Below, piece after piece: positions 36,640-46,956 of a stretch of 64,000 nucleotides of DNA. The notes beneath the pieces were generated by a model. That model was not told the DNA's origin, made no database searches, and was given only the letters and a program-made list of their open reading frames with translations. Every line of letters begins with the position of its first letter. Within the stretch, counting starts at the first letter, position 1. A program made the translations under genes and the position numbers. The DNA comes from Mycolicibacterium sp. MU0050 (GTDB lineage: Bacteria; Actinomycetota; Actinomycetes; Mycobacteriales; Mycobacteriaceae): assembly GCF_963378085.1 (NCBI RefSeq), contig NZ_OY726395.1, positions 1,054,001 to 1,118,000 on the forward strand. The letters run 5' to 3'.

Positions 36640-36987
36640 ATGAGAAAGTCTGTGGTGGCGATGTTCGTGGGTGGCGCGGCAGCGGCGGCCGTGGCGGTGG
36701 CGCCGACGGCGCAGGCCGATCAGTTGGGCTATGTCATCAACGTGACGACCGGGCCCGGCTACAACTTCCCCAACGCGCAGGCCGCCCTGGACTACGGCTA
36801 CATGCTGTGCGGCCGGATCGCCGCCGGCGACAGCTATCCGGCGATGGCCGAGCAGATCAAGCGGGACTTCGGCCCCGACGAGTACAAGGTGTCCTACCTG
36901 CTGAGCCAGTCCGCGCAGGAGCTGTGCCCGGCGCAGACCTGGCAGCTGCGCCAGTCGGTCGGCGACGGCTACCGCCCAGCGGGCTGA
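36640..36987 (+). CDS. Small secreted DUF732-type protein
   Basis: 115 residues with a signal peptide (M-R-K-S-V-V-A-M-F-V-G-G..., cleavage probably after A-Q-A near residue 25-26). The mature protein has two cysteines (Y-M-L-C-G and E-L-C-P) and the F-P-N-A-Q-A-A-L-D-Y-G-Y pattern of mycobacterial DUF732 proteins. Exported, function unknown. Its last 19 bases overlap the convergent MFS gene. Confidence 0.78.
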   Translation: MRKSVVAMFVGGAAAAAVAVAPTAQADQLGYVINVTTGPGYNFPNAQAALDYGYMLCGRIAAGDSYPAMAEQIKRDFGPDEYKVSYLLSQSAQELCPAQTWQLRQSVGDGYRPAG

Positions 36988-38285
36988 TCCGCCTGCGCTG
37001 AGTCCCGGTCGCGGGCGCGGGTGCGCCACGGCCCGGGCAGGAACGCCACCGACACCGCCGAAATTACCGATACGGCAACCAGATACGCCGCGATCGAATC
37101 GCTGGTACCGGTGGCGGTGTACAGCGCCACCGCGATGGTGGGCGCGAACGCCGAACCCAACACCTGCGACAACGTGTAGCCGACGGACACCGCGCTGTAG
37201 CGCACGTCGGCGTCGAACACCAGGCTGAACAGTGACCCGGTGACGCCGGCGGCCGGCGCCATCGCCAGCCCGAACACCAGCACCAGGGCCGCCAGGAACA
37301 GCGCGGCGTTGCCGGTGTTGATCAGCGCGAAGGTCGGGAAGACCGCCGCGCCCATCGCCACCACTCCGCCGAAGAACACCGGCTTGCGACCCACCCGATC
37401 CGACAGCGCACCGAAGAGCGGATACGTCAGCACCGCGATCACGCCGGCCACGAACACGCCGAAAAGCGCCTCGGTGCGCCCGATCCCGGCGACGGTGGTT
37501 CCGTAGGAGACCAGATAGGCCACGCAGATGTAGGCGAAGACCCCCTGGGACAGGTAGGCGCCGGCGACCAGCAGGATCTGCCGCCAGTGTCTCCGGAACG
37601 CCTCGGCCACCGGGATCTTGACGGTGGCGGCGCGCTCGCGCACCGCGGCGAAGTCCGGGCTCTCGGCCAGCGACAGCCGGATCACCAGCCCGATGACGAT
37701 CAGGACGGCGCTGGCCAGGAACGGAATTCGCCATCCCCAGGCCAGGAACTGCTCGTCGGGCAACTGCGCGACGGCGAAGAACGCCAGGGTGGCCAGCGCG
37801 GTCCCGGCCGGCGCACCCATCTGCGGGAACGCCCCGAAGAACCCCTTGCGTGCGGCCGGTGCGTGCTCGACCGCCATCAGGGTGGCCCCGCCCCACTCCC
37901 CGCCGACGGCGAAGCCCTGCAGCAACCGCAGCACCGTCAGCAGCAGCGGCGCGGCCAGCCCGATCTGGGCATAGGTGGGCAGCAGACCCATCGCGACGGT
38001 CGAGGCCCCCATGAGCAACAGCGAGTACACCAGCATCCGCTTGCGGCCCACCCGATCACCGAAGTGGCCGAAGACGATTCCGCCGAGGGGGCGCGCCACG
38101 AATCCCACCCCGAAGGTCGCGAACGACAGCAGCACCGCGACCGACGGGTCAGCCTCGGGGAAGAACAGCTTGGGGAACACCAGCGCGGCCGCGGTCCCGT
38201 AGATCAGGAAATCGTAGAACTCCACCGTCGTGCCGACGAAGCTCGCAATCGCGGCCCGCCACGGGGAAACCCTCGTCACCGTCAT
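36969..38285 (-). CDS. MFS transporter, metabolite:H+ symporter (ShiA/ProP-like)
   Basis: 438 residues, 12 helices. The N-terminal G-T-T-V-E-F-Y-D-F-L-I-Y-G-T-A-A and the G-H-F-G-D-R-V-G-R-K loop are typical of the MHS family, which imports osmolytes, shikimate or dicarboxylates. A second half-signature is G-A-L-S-D-R-V-G-R-K. Start ATG 38285, immediately next to a 15-bp hairpin (38286-38334). The longer ATG start at 38312 would lie inside that hairpin. Substrate unknown; the neighbouring fum might suggest a dicarboxylate, but that is speculation. Confidence 0.85.
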   Translation of the reverse strand: MTVTRVSPWRAAIASFVGTTVEFYDFLIYGTAAALVFPKLFFPEADPSVAVLLSFATFGVGFVARPLGGIVFGHFGDRVGRKRMLVYSLLLMGASTVAMGLLPTYAQIGLAAPLLLTVLRLLQGFAVGGEWGGATLMAVEHAPAARKGFFGAFPQMGAPAGTALATLAFFAVAQLPDEQFLAWGWRIPFLASAVLIVIGLVIRLSLAESPDFAAVRERAATVKIPVAEAFRRHWRQILLVAGAYLSQGVFAYICVAYLVSYGTTVAGIGRTEALFGVFVAGVIAVLTYPLFGALSDRVGRKPVFFGGVVAMGAAVFPTFALINTGNAALFLAALVLVFGLAMAPAAGVTGSLFSLVFDADVRYSAVSVGYTLSQVLGSAFAPTIAVALYTATGTSDSIAAYLVAVSVISAVSVAFLPGPWRTRARDRDSAQADQPAGR

Positions 38286-38334
38286 GATTTCGGCGTGATC
38301 ACCATCGCCCAACGTGGAAGATCACGCCGAAATC
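38286..38334. terminator. 15-bp perfect hairpin between fum and the MFS gene
   Basis: GATTTCGGCGTGATC (38286-38300) and GATCACGCCGAAATC (38320-38334), 19-base loop. It is a probable terminator for fum (minus strand, ends 38343), and it touches the start codon of the MFS gene. Same arm sequence as the hairpin after phoH2. Confidence 0.6.
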
Positions 38335-38342
38335 GCTGACTG

Positions 38343-39743
<1,401 letters not shown>

Positions 39744-39782
39744 GCTGGCCCTTCGGTCGAAATGGATGGTTACGGAAGCGAT

Positions 39783-40835
39783 CTACGGCAGCGGGTACGC
39801 CGCCGACTTGTCCCCGGTGAAGTTCACCGCGGAGTATTCGTTGAGCTTGGACAGCCGGTGGTAGGCCTCGATCATCCGCACGGTGCCGGACTTGGACCGC
39901 ATCACGATCGAATGGGTGGTGCAGCCGCCGCCGAAGAACCGCACGCCCTTGAGGAGGTCGCCGTCGGTGACGCCGGTGGCGCAGAAGAACACGTTCTCCC
40001 CGGAGACCAGGTCCGTGGTGGTCAACACCCGGTCCAGGTCGTGCCCGCGGTCCAGCGCGCGCTGCCGCTCCTCGTCGTCGGTGGGGGCCAGGGTGGCCTG
40101 GATCTCGCCGCCCATACAGCGGATGGCCGCGGCGGTGATGATGCCCTCCGGGGTGCCGCCGATGCCGACCAGCAGGTCGGTGCCGGACTCGGGGCGGCAG
40201 GCCGAGATGGCGCCGGCCACGTCGCCGTCGGAGATCAGCCGGATGCGCGCGCCGGCCTCCCGCACGTCGGCCATCAGCTTGGCGTGCCGGGGCCGGTCCA
40301 GGATGCAGACGGTGATGTCGGAGACCGAGGCCTTGCGGACCTTGGCGATGCGCTGGATGTTGGCCGCGATCGGCGAGGTGATGTCGATGAACTCGGCGAC
40401 GTCGGGGCCCGCGGCGATCTTGTTCATGTAGAACACCGCCGACGGGTCGAACATTGCGCCGCGCTCGGCCACGGCCAGCACGGAGATGGCGTTGGGCATG
40501 CCCTTGCTCATCAGCGTGGTGCCGTCGATCGGGTCGACGGCGAAGTCGCAGTCGGGGCCGTCGCCGTTGCCGACCTCTTCGCCGTTGTAGAGCATCGGGG
40601 CGTTGTCCTTCTCGCCCTCACCGATGACCACGACACCCCGCATGGACACGGAGTTGACCAGCTCACGCATGGCGTCGACGGCCGCGCCGTCACCGCCTTC
40701 CTTGTCGCCGCGGCCGACCCAGCGGCCGGCGGCCATGGCGCCGGCCTCGGTGACGCGGACCAACTCCAACGCCAGGTTGCGGTCGGGAGCCTCGCGGCGC
40801 TTGGGCTGGGCAGATTTCGCGGCACCGTCTGTCAT
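39783..40835 (-). CDS. glpX: Fructose-1,6-bisphosphatase, class II (GlpX)
   Basis: 350 residues from ATG 40835. Metal-binding motifs G-E-G-E-K-D and V-D-P-I-D-G-T-T. Phosphate-binding region [16 protein letters not shown]. It hydrolyses fructose-1,6-bisphosphate and is the mycobacterial gluconeogenic FBPase. Ortholog of Rv1099c. The open frame continues upstream to 41603, but that part is the antisense of the DUF4245 gene. Confidence 0.95.
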   Translation of the reverse strand: MTDGAAKSAQPKRREAPDRNLALELVRVTEAGAMAAGRWVGRGDKEGGDGAAVDAMRELVNSVSMRGVVVIGEGEKDNAPMLYNGEEVGNGDGPDCDFAVDPIDGTTLMSKGMPNAISVLAVAERGAMFDPSAVFYMNKIAAGPDVAEFIDITSPIAANIQRIAKVRKASVSDITVCILDRPRHAKLMADVREAGARIRLISDGDVAGAISACRPESGTDLLVGIGGTPEGIITAAAIRCMGGEIQATLAPTDDEERQRALDRGHDLDRVLTTTDLVSGENVFFCATGVTDGDLLKGVRFFGGGCTTHSIVMRSKSGTVRMIEAYHRLSKLNEYSAVNFTGDKSAAYPLP

Positions 40836-40889
40836 GTGCGTGATTGTCCCAGAAGCGGCCCGACGATTGGGAGCTGGGATACTGGTGGC

Positions 40890-41591
40890 GTGAGTACCCC
40901 AGGACCAGAGCCGACCGAGGCCGCCGCTTCGGCGACCCCGCAGCCGCCGGCGTCCGGTGGACCAGCCGTTCCGCACCCGAAGGACCCCAAGCCCCGGGTG
41001 CTGCAGGACGGCCGGGACATGTTCTGGTCGATGGCGCCGCTGGTCATCGCCTGCATTGTGCTGGCGGGACTGCTCGGCATGTGCTCCTTCCAGGCCAAGG
41101 GCCCCACGATGGGCAACATCCCCAGCTACGACGCGGCCGGGGCGCTGCAGGCCGACGCCGAGACCATGAACTTCCCGGTGCGCCTGCCCGCCGTGCCCGA
41201 GGACTGGCAGTCCAACTCCGGTCGCCGCGGCGGCCTCGACGGCGCCCGCACCGATCCGGAGACCGGGGCGCAGGTCCGCGCGTTGGTGTCCACGGTCGGC
41301 TACATCACCGCGTCCGGGCAGTACCTGAGCCTGAGCCAGAGCGACGCCGACGAGGCCCGGCTGGTCGCCTCGATCCAGCCCGACGTGGTCGCGACGGGCT
41401 CGGAGGACGTCGACGGTGTCACCTGGGTGGTCTACGACGGCGGCGAGCGCGACGAGCCGGTGTGGTCGACGCTGCTGACCGGCCCGCAGGGCGACACGCA
41501 GCTGGCGATCACCGGCGCCGGCAGTGTTGACGAGTTCCGTACGCTGGCCAGGGCGACACAGTCGCAGGCGCCGTTGGCCCCGCGGGCCTGA
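40890..41591 (+). CDS. DUF4245 membrane-anchored protein (Rv1100-like)
   Basis: 233 residues from GTG 40890. A Pro-rich cytosolic stretch (about 45 residues), one transmembrane helix (50-68), and an extracytoplasmic domain with N-F-P-V-R-L-P and V-T-W-V-V-Y-D-G-G. Ortholog of Rv1100. A GATACT hexamer ending 6 bases upstream of the GTG suggests a leaderless transcript. Divergent from glpX. Function unknown. Confidence 0.82.
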   Translation: MSTPGPEPTEAAASATPQPPASGGPAVPHPKDPKPRVLQDGRDMFWSMAPLVIACIVLAGLLGMCSFQAKGPTMGNIPSYDAAGALQADAETMNFPVRLPAVPEDWQSNSGRRGGLDGARTDPETGAQVRALVSTVGYITASGQYLSLSQSDADEARLVASIQPDVVATGSEDVDGVTWVVYDGGERDEPVWSTLLTGPQGDTQLAITGAGSVDEFRTLARATQSQAPLAPRA

Positions 41592-41632
41592 CATCCGTTC
41601 CACCCGGGCGGCGCCGGCCTGAGAGGAGCACC

Positions 41633-42433
41633 GTGCGCACAGCCCCGGAAGCAGACCTCAGCGGTTGGACGAGCGAGCCGTTCACCGGTGGAGGCTTCAC
41701 CTACGACGTCTACCGCAAGGGAACCGGGCCCGGGGTGGTGCTGATCCCCGAGATGCCGGGGTTGCATCCCGGCGTGCTGGCGCTGGGAAACCATCTGGTG
41801 GACAACGGCTTCACAGTCGCCGCTCCGTCGCTGTACGGAACACCGGGTAAGGCGGTGGGCCCGGGCACGGTGGGCACCCTGCTCAAGGGTTGCGTCGCCA
41901 AGGAGTTCGCGGCCTTCGCCACCAATGCGAAACGTCCGATCAGCGACTTCCTACGAGCCTTGGCGCGCGACCTGAACGAGAAGACGCCCGGCAAGGGCGT
42001 CGGCGTCATCGGCCAGTGCTTCTCCGGTGGTTTCGCGCTGGCCGCCGCGGTCGACGACGCGGTGCTGGCGCCGGTGCTCAGTCAGCCGTCGCTGCCGCTG
42101 CCGCTGACGCCGACGCAGCGGCGCGACCCGGGCCTCAGCGAGGACGAGCTGCGGATCGTCGAGCAGCGTGCCGCCGACGGCGGGCTGTGCGCGCTGGGCC
42201 TGCGTTTCAGCGAGGACCCGATGTCGCCGGGCGCCCGGTTCCAGACCCTCAAGGCCCGCCTCGGTGACGCGTTCGAGGTCATCGAGATCAACTCGGCGAA
42301 GGGCAATCCCACCGGCTTGAGCCGGATGGCGCATTCGGTGCTCACCGATCAGGTGCGCGAGCGCGACGGCCACCCCGCCTACGAGGCGCGCAAGCGCACG
42401 GTGGAGTTCCTCAAGAGTCGGCTGACGCCGTAG
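41633..42433 (+). CDS. Dienelactone hydrolase family protein
   Basis: 266 residues from GTG 41633, preceded by GAGAGGAG. The nucleophile elbow is G-Q-C-F-S-G-G (Cys about 125), a cysteine as in true dienelactone hydrolases. E-M-P-G-L-H-P near residue 40 supplies the family glutamate/oxyanion region. It hydrolyses small lactones or esters in the cytosol. 41 bases after the DUF4245 gene; the last 23 bases overlap the convergent AI-2E gene. Confidence 0.82.
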   Translation: MRTAPEADLSGWTSEPFTGGGFTYDVYRKGTGPGVVLIPEMPGLHPGVLALGNHLVDNGFTVAAPSLYGTPGKAVGPGTVGTLLKGCVAKEFAAFATNAKRPISDFLRALARDLNEKTPGKGVGVIGQCFSGGFALAAAVDDAVLAPVLSQPSLPLPLTPTQRRDPGLSEDELRIVEQRAADGGLCALGLRFSEDPMSPGARFQTLKARLGDAFEVIEINSAKGNPTGLSRMAHSVLTDQVRERDGHPAYEARKRTVEFLKSRLTP

Positions 42434-43589
42434 CGGCCGCGGGGGCCGAGTCGCGGCCGAAGGGCCACCACCGTTTCCAGAACGGCTCCTTGCGCTCCTT
42501 GTCGTCCTCGTCGTCGTCGGTCTGGTCCAGCGGGGCGCCCTTGTAGACCGCCAGGTACACGCTGATGGTGGTGACGATGACGATCATCAGGACCGGGCCC
42601 AGCACGATGCCGACGAAGCCGAACATCCGCAGACCGGCGAATACCGACAGCAACATCAGCGCGGGATGCAGGTGCGCGCTCTTGGGCACCAGGAACGGCC
42701 GCAGGATGTTGTCGATGTTGGTGACCACCAGCAGGTGGAACAGCACGACGAAGACCCCGCCGACGACGTTGCCGAACAACGCCAGTCCGATGCCGATCGG
42801 AATGGTCACGATGCCGGCGCCGAGCGGGATGAACGACAGCGCGGTCAAGAAGATGACGAACATGAAGAAGCCGTCGTGCAGGCCGGCGATGTAGAGCGAC
42901 AGCGCCGCCGCGACACCCTGGCACGTCGCGATGATGAACTGACCGCGCACGGTGGCGGTGACCATGGCGCCGATCTTGGCCAGGTAGATGTTCGACACGT
43001 CCGTCCCCAGGGGATTGAGGTCGCGGAACAGGGTGAGGACCTTCTCGCCGTTGGTGAGCAGGGCCAGGAACACGTACAGGAAGATGATGGCCGAGGTGAC
43101 GACCATCGCGATGCTGCCGACGGACTCGCGGGCAACGCTCAGCGCCATCTCCCCGACGTTCTGGCCGACTCGAGTGATGGTGGACTGCACCGTTTCCGGC
43201 GTCAGCTCGATGTTCAGGAACGGCACCCGGGCCAGCACCTCGTTGGCTGTGTCGAGCAGTCGCTTCCCGAGTTCCGTCAAATCGGTGTTGGCCATCCAGT
43301 GGCTGATGCCGTTGACCATCTGGCCGATCTGCACCACGGCCAGGAACACGATCCCGCTCAGCGGCGCGGCCACGATGGCGATGGCCGCCAGCAGGGTCAG
43401 CGTGGCCGCCAGGCCGCTGCTGTAGCGGCCCCGCAGCCGCAGATAGACTGGCCGGAACAGGTAGGCCAGCACCGCCGCCATCGCGATGAGAACCAGGTAG
43501 CTGCGCAGGAAGTAGGCGCCGAACGCCAGCGCGATGACCGTCAGCACGGCCAGCACACGCTTCTGCGTCAGCGTGAACTCGTTGAGCAC
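42411..43589 (-). CDS. AI-2E family transporter (Rv1101c-like)
   Basis: 392 residues with about eight hydrophobic helices in the PerM/TqsA pattern: two N-terminal pairs, a soluble amphipathic region (about 95-150), then four helices with a P-L-G-A-G-I-V-T-I-P motif. The tail is charged (D-D-D-E-D-D-K-E-R-K). Ortholog of Rv1101c. Members export small molecules or act as sodium/proton antiporters; the substrate here is unknown. Confidence 0.85.
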   Translation of the reverse strand: MLNEFTLTQKRVLAVLTVIALAFGAYFLRSYLVLIAMAAVLAYLFRPVYLRLRGRYSSGLAATLTLLAAIAIVAAPLSGIVFLAVVQIGQMVNGISHWMANTDLTELGKRLLDTANEVLARVPFLNIELTPETVQSTITRVGQNVGEMALSVARESVGSIAMVVTSAIIFLYVFLALLTNGEKVLTLFRDLNPLGTDVSNIYLAKIGAMVTATVRGQFIIATCQGVAAALSLYIAGLHDGFFMFVIFLTALSFIPLGAGIVTIPIGIGLALFGNVVGGVFVVLFHLLVVTNIDNILRPFLVPKSAHLHPALMLLSVFAGLRMFGFVGIVLGPVLMIVIVTTISVYLAVYKGAPLDQTDDDEDDKERKEPFWKRWWPFGRDSAPAAATASADS

Positions 43590-43612
43590 CGCCCGATCCT
43601 ATGCGGAAAACG

Positions 43613-44386
43613 CTACTGCGCAGCCAGCTTTGCGATTTGGGCGGCGATGTCGGGGTAGCGCTTGAGGTGCGCGCCGCCGTTGATGTCGAGGACCTCGCCG
43701 GTGATCCAGGACGCCTTGGGGGAGACCAGGTAGGCCACCGCGTCGGCGATGTCCTGCGGGGTGCCGGTGCGCCCCAGCGCCGTGTTCTCGGTGTACTCCT
43801 CGACCACGCCGGGCACCAGCGCGGCGCCCTCGGTCAGCGGGGTGTGCACGAAACCGGGTGCCACGGCGTTGACCCGGATGCCCCGCGGGCCCAGTTCCAG
43901 CGCGGCGACCTCGGTGAGCATGGCCAGCCCGGCCTTGGCGGCGCAGTAGGCGCTCATCCCGATGGCGGGCTGGCGGGCATTCAGCGAGGCCAGCGACACG
44001 ATCACGCCGCCGGCGGACATCCGCGGGGCGGCGTGTTTGATGACGATGAAGCTGCCGGTGAGGCAGACGTCGACGACCTCGCGGAACTGCTCGACCGTCA
44101 GGTCGGCGATCACCCCGAACCCGGAGAAGCCGGCACAGTTGAGCACGACGTCCGGCGCGGCCGTCGTCGCGAACAGCTGCTGCACCGAGGATTCGTCGGT
44201 GACCTCCACCGCGGCGGCGGTGTGCGGGCCGCCCAACTCCGCGCACCGCTGCCGGGCGCCGTCGAGGTTGCGGTCGGCCAGCGTGATCAGGTAGCCGTCG
44301 GCGGCCAGCGTTTGGGCGGTGGCCCAGCCGATTCCGGATGCGGCGCCGATGATGACGGCGTGGCGGGCCGGTGCGTGGTTGTTCAT
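43613..44386 (-). CDS. Short-chain dehydrogenase/reductase in a KstR-boxed operon
   Basis: 257-residue classical SDR. Cofactor site G-A-A-S-G-I-G (14-20), N-C-A-G, catalytic Ser near 131-134, Y147 and K151 (S-A-Y-C-A-A-K), and the P-G-F-V-H-T-P loop. Start ATG 44386 overlaps the stop of the upstream epimerase-like gene by four bases (ATGA), so the two are translationally coupled. A KstR-type operator lies upstream of the pair, so a steroid or sterol-derived alcohol is a reasonable substrate guess. Not in the recalled M. tuberculosis order at this place. Confidence 0.85.
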   Translation of the reverse strand: MNNHAPARHAVIIGAASGIGWATAQTLAADGYLITLADRNLDGARQRCAELGGPHTAAAVEVTDESSVQQLFATTAAPDVVLNCAGFSGFGVIADLTVEQFREVVDVCLTGSFIVIKHAAPRMSAGGVIVSLASLNARQPAIGMSAYCAAKAGLAMLTEVAALELGPRGIRVNAVAPGFVHTPLTEGAALVPGVVEEYTENTALGRTGTPQDIADAVAYLVSPKASWITGEVLDINGGAHLKRYPDIAAQIAKLAAQ

Positions 44387-45438
44387 GCGTCCTCCGGGCT
44401 CGGGTCGCCCCACTTGGCTGCGATGGCCCCCCACGGGTCGGCGTAGGGCCCGGCGGCCCGGTGGTACGGCGCGCGCCGCTCGAGAAAGATCCGCGCCAAC
44501 GGCGCGGCCGCCCGTAGCAGCGGGCGTTTCCAGCCGGTCCGATCGGCGGTCTCGATCAACAGATCGGGCCACGAAGTATGTTGGAAGCCAAGGGCTTCCT
44601 GGGACCGGGTGCTGTCCATCCAGTCGGTGGCGAACCAGTTGGTGTCGCTGGCCGGATCGCCCTTGAGCCCGATGGGCAGGCCGCCGACGAAGCCCATGGC
44701 CGCGGCCACCGCCGAGCCGACGTCGCCCTGTCGCAAGCGGTGGGACTCGTCGCCGCCGATCAGCAGGGTCTCGCCGAGGACCGGGGCGGTGGTGGCCGCC
44801 GCGAAGGCCCGCGCGACGTCGCGGACGTCGACGGTGTTGAGACGATTGTCGGTGGGCAGCAACCCCTCGAAGTACAGGTTGTCGAAGTTCATCAGCCCGG
44901 CGACCTCGACGGTCATCACCCCACCCAAACGCAGGATCACCCAGTCCAATTCGGCGGCCCGCACCAATTGTTCGGAGGCCAGCTTGTGCGCACCGTAGAG
45001 ATCCGATGGGTTCGGCGGCGTCTCGGCGGTCAACAGGTCGGGGATCTTGTGCGGGTTGCGGGCCCCGTAGACGGCGATGCTGGAGGCCTGCACGAACCGC
45101 GGCGGGGTGGGCTGCTTGGCGGCCGCGGCCAGCAGATGGGCCGTCGCGTCGACGTTGACCTTGCGCGCCAGGCCGCGGCGAGTGTAGATCAACGGCGGAA
45201 TGACGGCGGCCAGGTGGATCACGGCCTCGGGCGCGACGCTGCCGATCAGCGCGTCGACGGCGGCGGGGTCGGTGAGGTCGGCGTAGCGGACCTGCACGCC
45301 CGGCGGGAGCTTGCCCGCCGCCTCCCGGTTGCCCGGGATGTCGAGGTCGGTGGCGACAACGCGTCGCCCCTCGGCGGCAAGCTGCTTCACCGTCGCCGAG
45401 CCGACCAGGCCGAACGCCCCGGTGACCAGAACCGTCAT
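44383..45438 (-). CDS. NAD-dependent epimerase/dehydratase-family protein (extended SDR)
   Basis: 351 residues. Rossmann motif T-G-A-F-G-L-V-G (6-13), catalytic Y148-x3-K152 (L-Y-G-A-H-K), upstream S119/S120. It resembles the 3-beta-HSD/epimerase branch of extended SDRs. ATG 45438 preceded by AGGGGG. First gene of a two-gene operon with the classical SDR. A TNNAACNNGTTNNA box lies 27 bases upstream of the start, which suggests derepression by cholesterol metabolites. Confidence 0.82.
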   Translation of the reverse strand: MTVLVTGAFGLVGSATVKQLAAEGRRVVATDLDIPGNREAAGKLPPGVQVRYADLTDPAAVDALIGSVAPEAVIHLAAVIPPLIYTRRGLARKVNVDATAHLLAAAAKQPTPPRFVQASSIAVYGARNPHKIPDLLTAETPPNPSDLYGAHKLASEQLVRAAELDWVILRLGGVMTVEVAGLMNFDNLYFEGLLPTDNRLNTVDVRDVARAFAAATTAPVLGETLLIGGDESHRLRQGDVGSAVAAAMGFVGGLPIGLKGDPASDTNWFATDWMDSTRSQEALGFQHTSWPDLLIETADRTGWKRPLLRAAAPLARIFLERRAPYHRAAGPYADPWGAIAAKWGDPSPEDA

Positions 45439-45464
45439 GGATGTTGCCCCCTAGTTCGCCGATG

Positions 45465-45478
45465 TAGAACGTGTTCCA
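45465..45478. promoter_or_regulatory. KstR-type operator upstream of the SDR operon
   Basis: TAGAACGTGTTCCA fits the published KstR consensus TNNAACNNGTTNNA at every fixed position. It lies 27 bases before the epimerase-like start. The same 11-base core occurs before the 3-beta-HSD gene. Confidence 0.7.
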
Positions 45479-45558
45479 GCAGGAATCATTGCGTACCGGA
45501 CATCGCTACGCCAGGGTGCGTCTGCGGAAGGGGTGGCGACGACGGCGATGTGACCGCC

Positions 45559-46653
45559 TCAGCGCGCGGCAGCGACCGCCGGTGCGGCCTGCGCGGTCTT
45601 CATCTGCTCGAACATGTCCACGTAGTAGGGCAGGCATTCGGCCAGCGCCTGCTCGGTGGTGAACAACGGCCGGTAGCCGAGGTCGCGACGGGCCTTCTCG
45701 ATGGAGAAGTAGTTGTCCAGGTAAAGCCGTTCCACCGCAAGGGGTTCCAGCAGGGGTTCGGGCAGGCCGAACTTGAAGTGCAGCCGCTGCCATACCGTCA
45801 TCACCGCGCGCACCAGTCGCCCGGAGACGCGGAACTTCGGCCAGGGCGCTCCGCAGGCCTCGACCACGGGCCGGGAGAACTCGAACATGTTGATCGGGTC
45901 GTCGTCGTTGATGAAGTACGCCTGACCGGGTGCGGTTCCGCCCGGGACCAGATGCTCGGCGGCCAGCACGAAACCGTGAATCAGGTTGTGCACGTAGGAG
46001 TTGTCCAGCTTGGCGTGCTTGCTGCCGATCAACACCTTGACGTGGCCGGCGAGCACACTCTCGAACACCTTGCGGAACATCGTCTGGTCGCCACGGCCCC
46101 AGATTCCGCTGGGGCGGATCGAACACGTCAGCATGCCGTCGACGCCGTTCTGCGCCAGCACGTAGCGCTCGGCGACGACCTTGGTCTCGGTGTACAGATC
46201 GTTGAATCGTTCTGTGTAGGGCAGGGTTTCGTCGCCGTGCGAGATCGCCTGACCGCCCATCACGACGCTGTTGGAGGCGGTGTAGACGAAACGCTGGGCC
46301 CCGGCGGTGCGGGCGGCCTCCAGCAGATTCTTGGTGCCCTCAACGTTGACCGCGTAGCTGCGCTGCCGGTACTCCTCGGTGACCGAGGCGCCGCCCATCA
46401 GGTCGATGATGGCGGCGGTGTGGAAGATCGTGTCGACGCCGGCCACGGCGCGGGCGATGTCGTCGGGGGCGGTGAGGTCGCCGACGACGGTCTCGAGGCG
46501 GTCGTGGTCCGGCAGTGGGGAGGCGACGCGGTCGAAGGACCGGACGGTCAGGCCGCGGTCCAGCAGTGCGGTCACCAGGTTGGCGCCGAGGAAGCCGGAT
46601 CCGCCGGTGACCAGGACGTGGCCGAGGTCGGTGGTCAGCGTTGCATCACCCAT
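45559..46653 (-). CDS. 3-beta-hydroxysteroid dehydrogenase (Rv1106c-like)
   Basis: 364 residues. Rossmann motif T-G-G-S-G-F-L-G-A-N (16-25), catalytic Y154-x3-K158 (D-L-Y-T-E-T-K) and Ser about 127. It is the extended SDR that oxidises cholesterol and other 3-beta-OH steroids to 3-keto-4-ene products with NAD+. Ortholog of Rv1106c by sequence and order. ATG 46653; a TACGCT -10 (46662-46667) lies 8 bases upstream and overlaps a KstR-type palindrome. Confidence 0.92.
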   Translation of the reverse strand: MGDATLTTDLGHVLVTGGSGFLGANLVTALLDRGLTVRSFDRVASPLPDHDRLETVVGDLTAPDDIARAVAGVDTIFHTAAIIDLMGGASVTEEYRQRSYAVNVEGTKNLLEAARTAGAQRFVYTASNSVVMGGQAISHGDETLPYTERFNDLYTETKVVAERYVLAQNGVDGMLTCSIRPSGIWGRGDQTMFRKVFESVLAGHVKVLIGSKHAKLDNSYVHNLIHGFVLAAEHLVPGGTAPGQAYFINDDDPINMFEFSRPVVEACGAPWPKFRVSGRLVRAVMTVWQRLHFKFGLPEPLLEPLAVERLYLDNYFSIEKARRDLGYRPLFTTEQALAECLPYYVDMFEQMKTAQAAPAVAAAR

Positions 46654-46664
46654 GACTCAGAAGC

Positions 46665-46688
46665 GTAACTGAAACGTGTTCCAGTTAC
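46665..46688. promoter_or_regulatory. KstR-type operator overlapping the 3-beta-HSD promoter
   Basis: TGAAACGTGTTCCA (46670-46683) fits TNNAACNNGTTNNA and sits in a 24-bp near-palindrome with GTAACT/AGTTAC ends. It overlaps the -10 hexamer TACGCT (minus strand, 46662-46667), so binding would block transcription. Confidence 0.75.
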
Positions 46689-46719
46689 GACCCCTTGGGG
46701 AGGATTTGCAGCGCCGCCG

Positions 46720-46956
46720 CTACTCGGATTCGTCGTCCGCCGCCAGGGCCTTCTCGACGCGCTCGCGGGCCCCAGCTAAGTGCTCCTCGCAGCGTTTGGC
46801 CAGCTTCTCGCCACGTTCCCACAGTTTCAGCGACTCGTCCAAGTCCAGCCCGCCCTGCTCCAGGGTCTGTACCACCTCGATCAATTCGTCGCGGCACTCC
46901 TCGTAGCCCAACGCACTAAGAGCTCTAGTGTCGTCGTCACCCTCAGTCACTTTCAC
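46720..46956 (-). CDS. xseB: Exodeoxyribonuclease VII small subunit
   Basis: 78 residues, fully helical. [10 protein letters not shown]...[16 protein letters not shown] matches the XseB family signature. Several copies bind one XseA to form the single-strand exonuclease. It overlaps xseA by 14 bases on the same strand. Ortholog of Rv1107c. Confidence 0.93.
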   Translation of the reverse strand: MKVTEGDDDTRALSALGYEECRDELIEVVQTLEQGGLDLDESLKLWERGEKLAKRCEEHLAGARERVEKALAADDESE

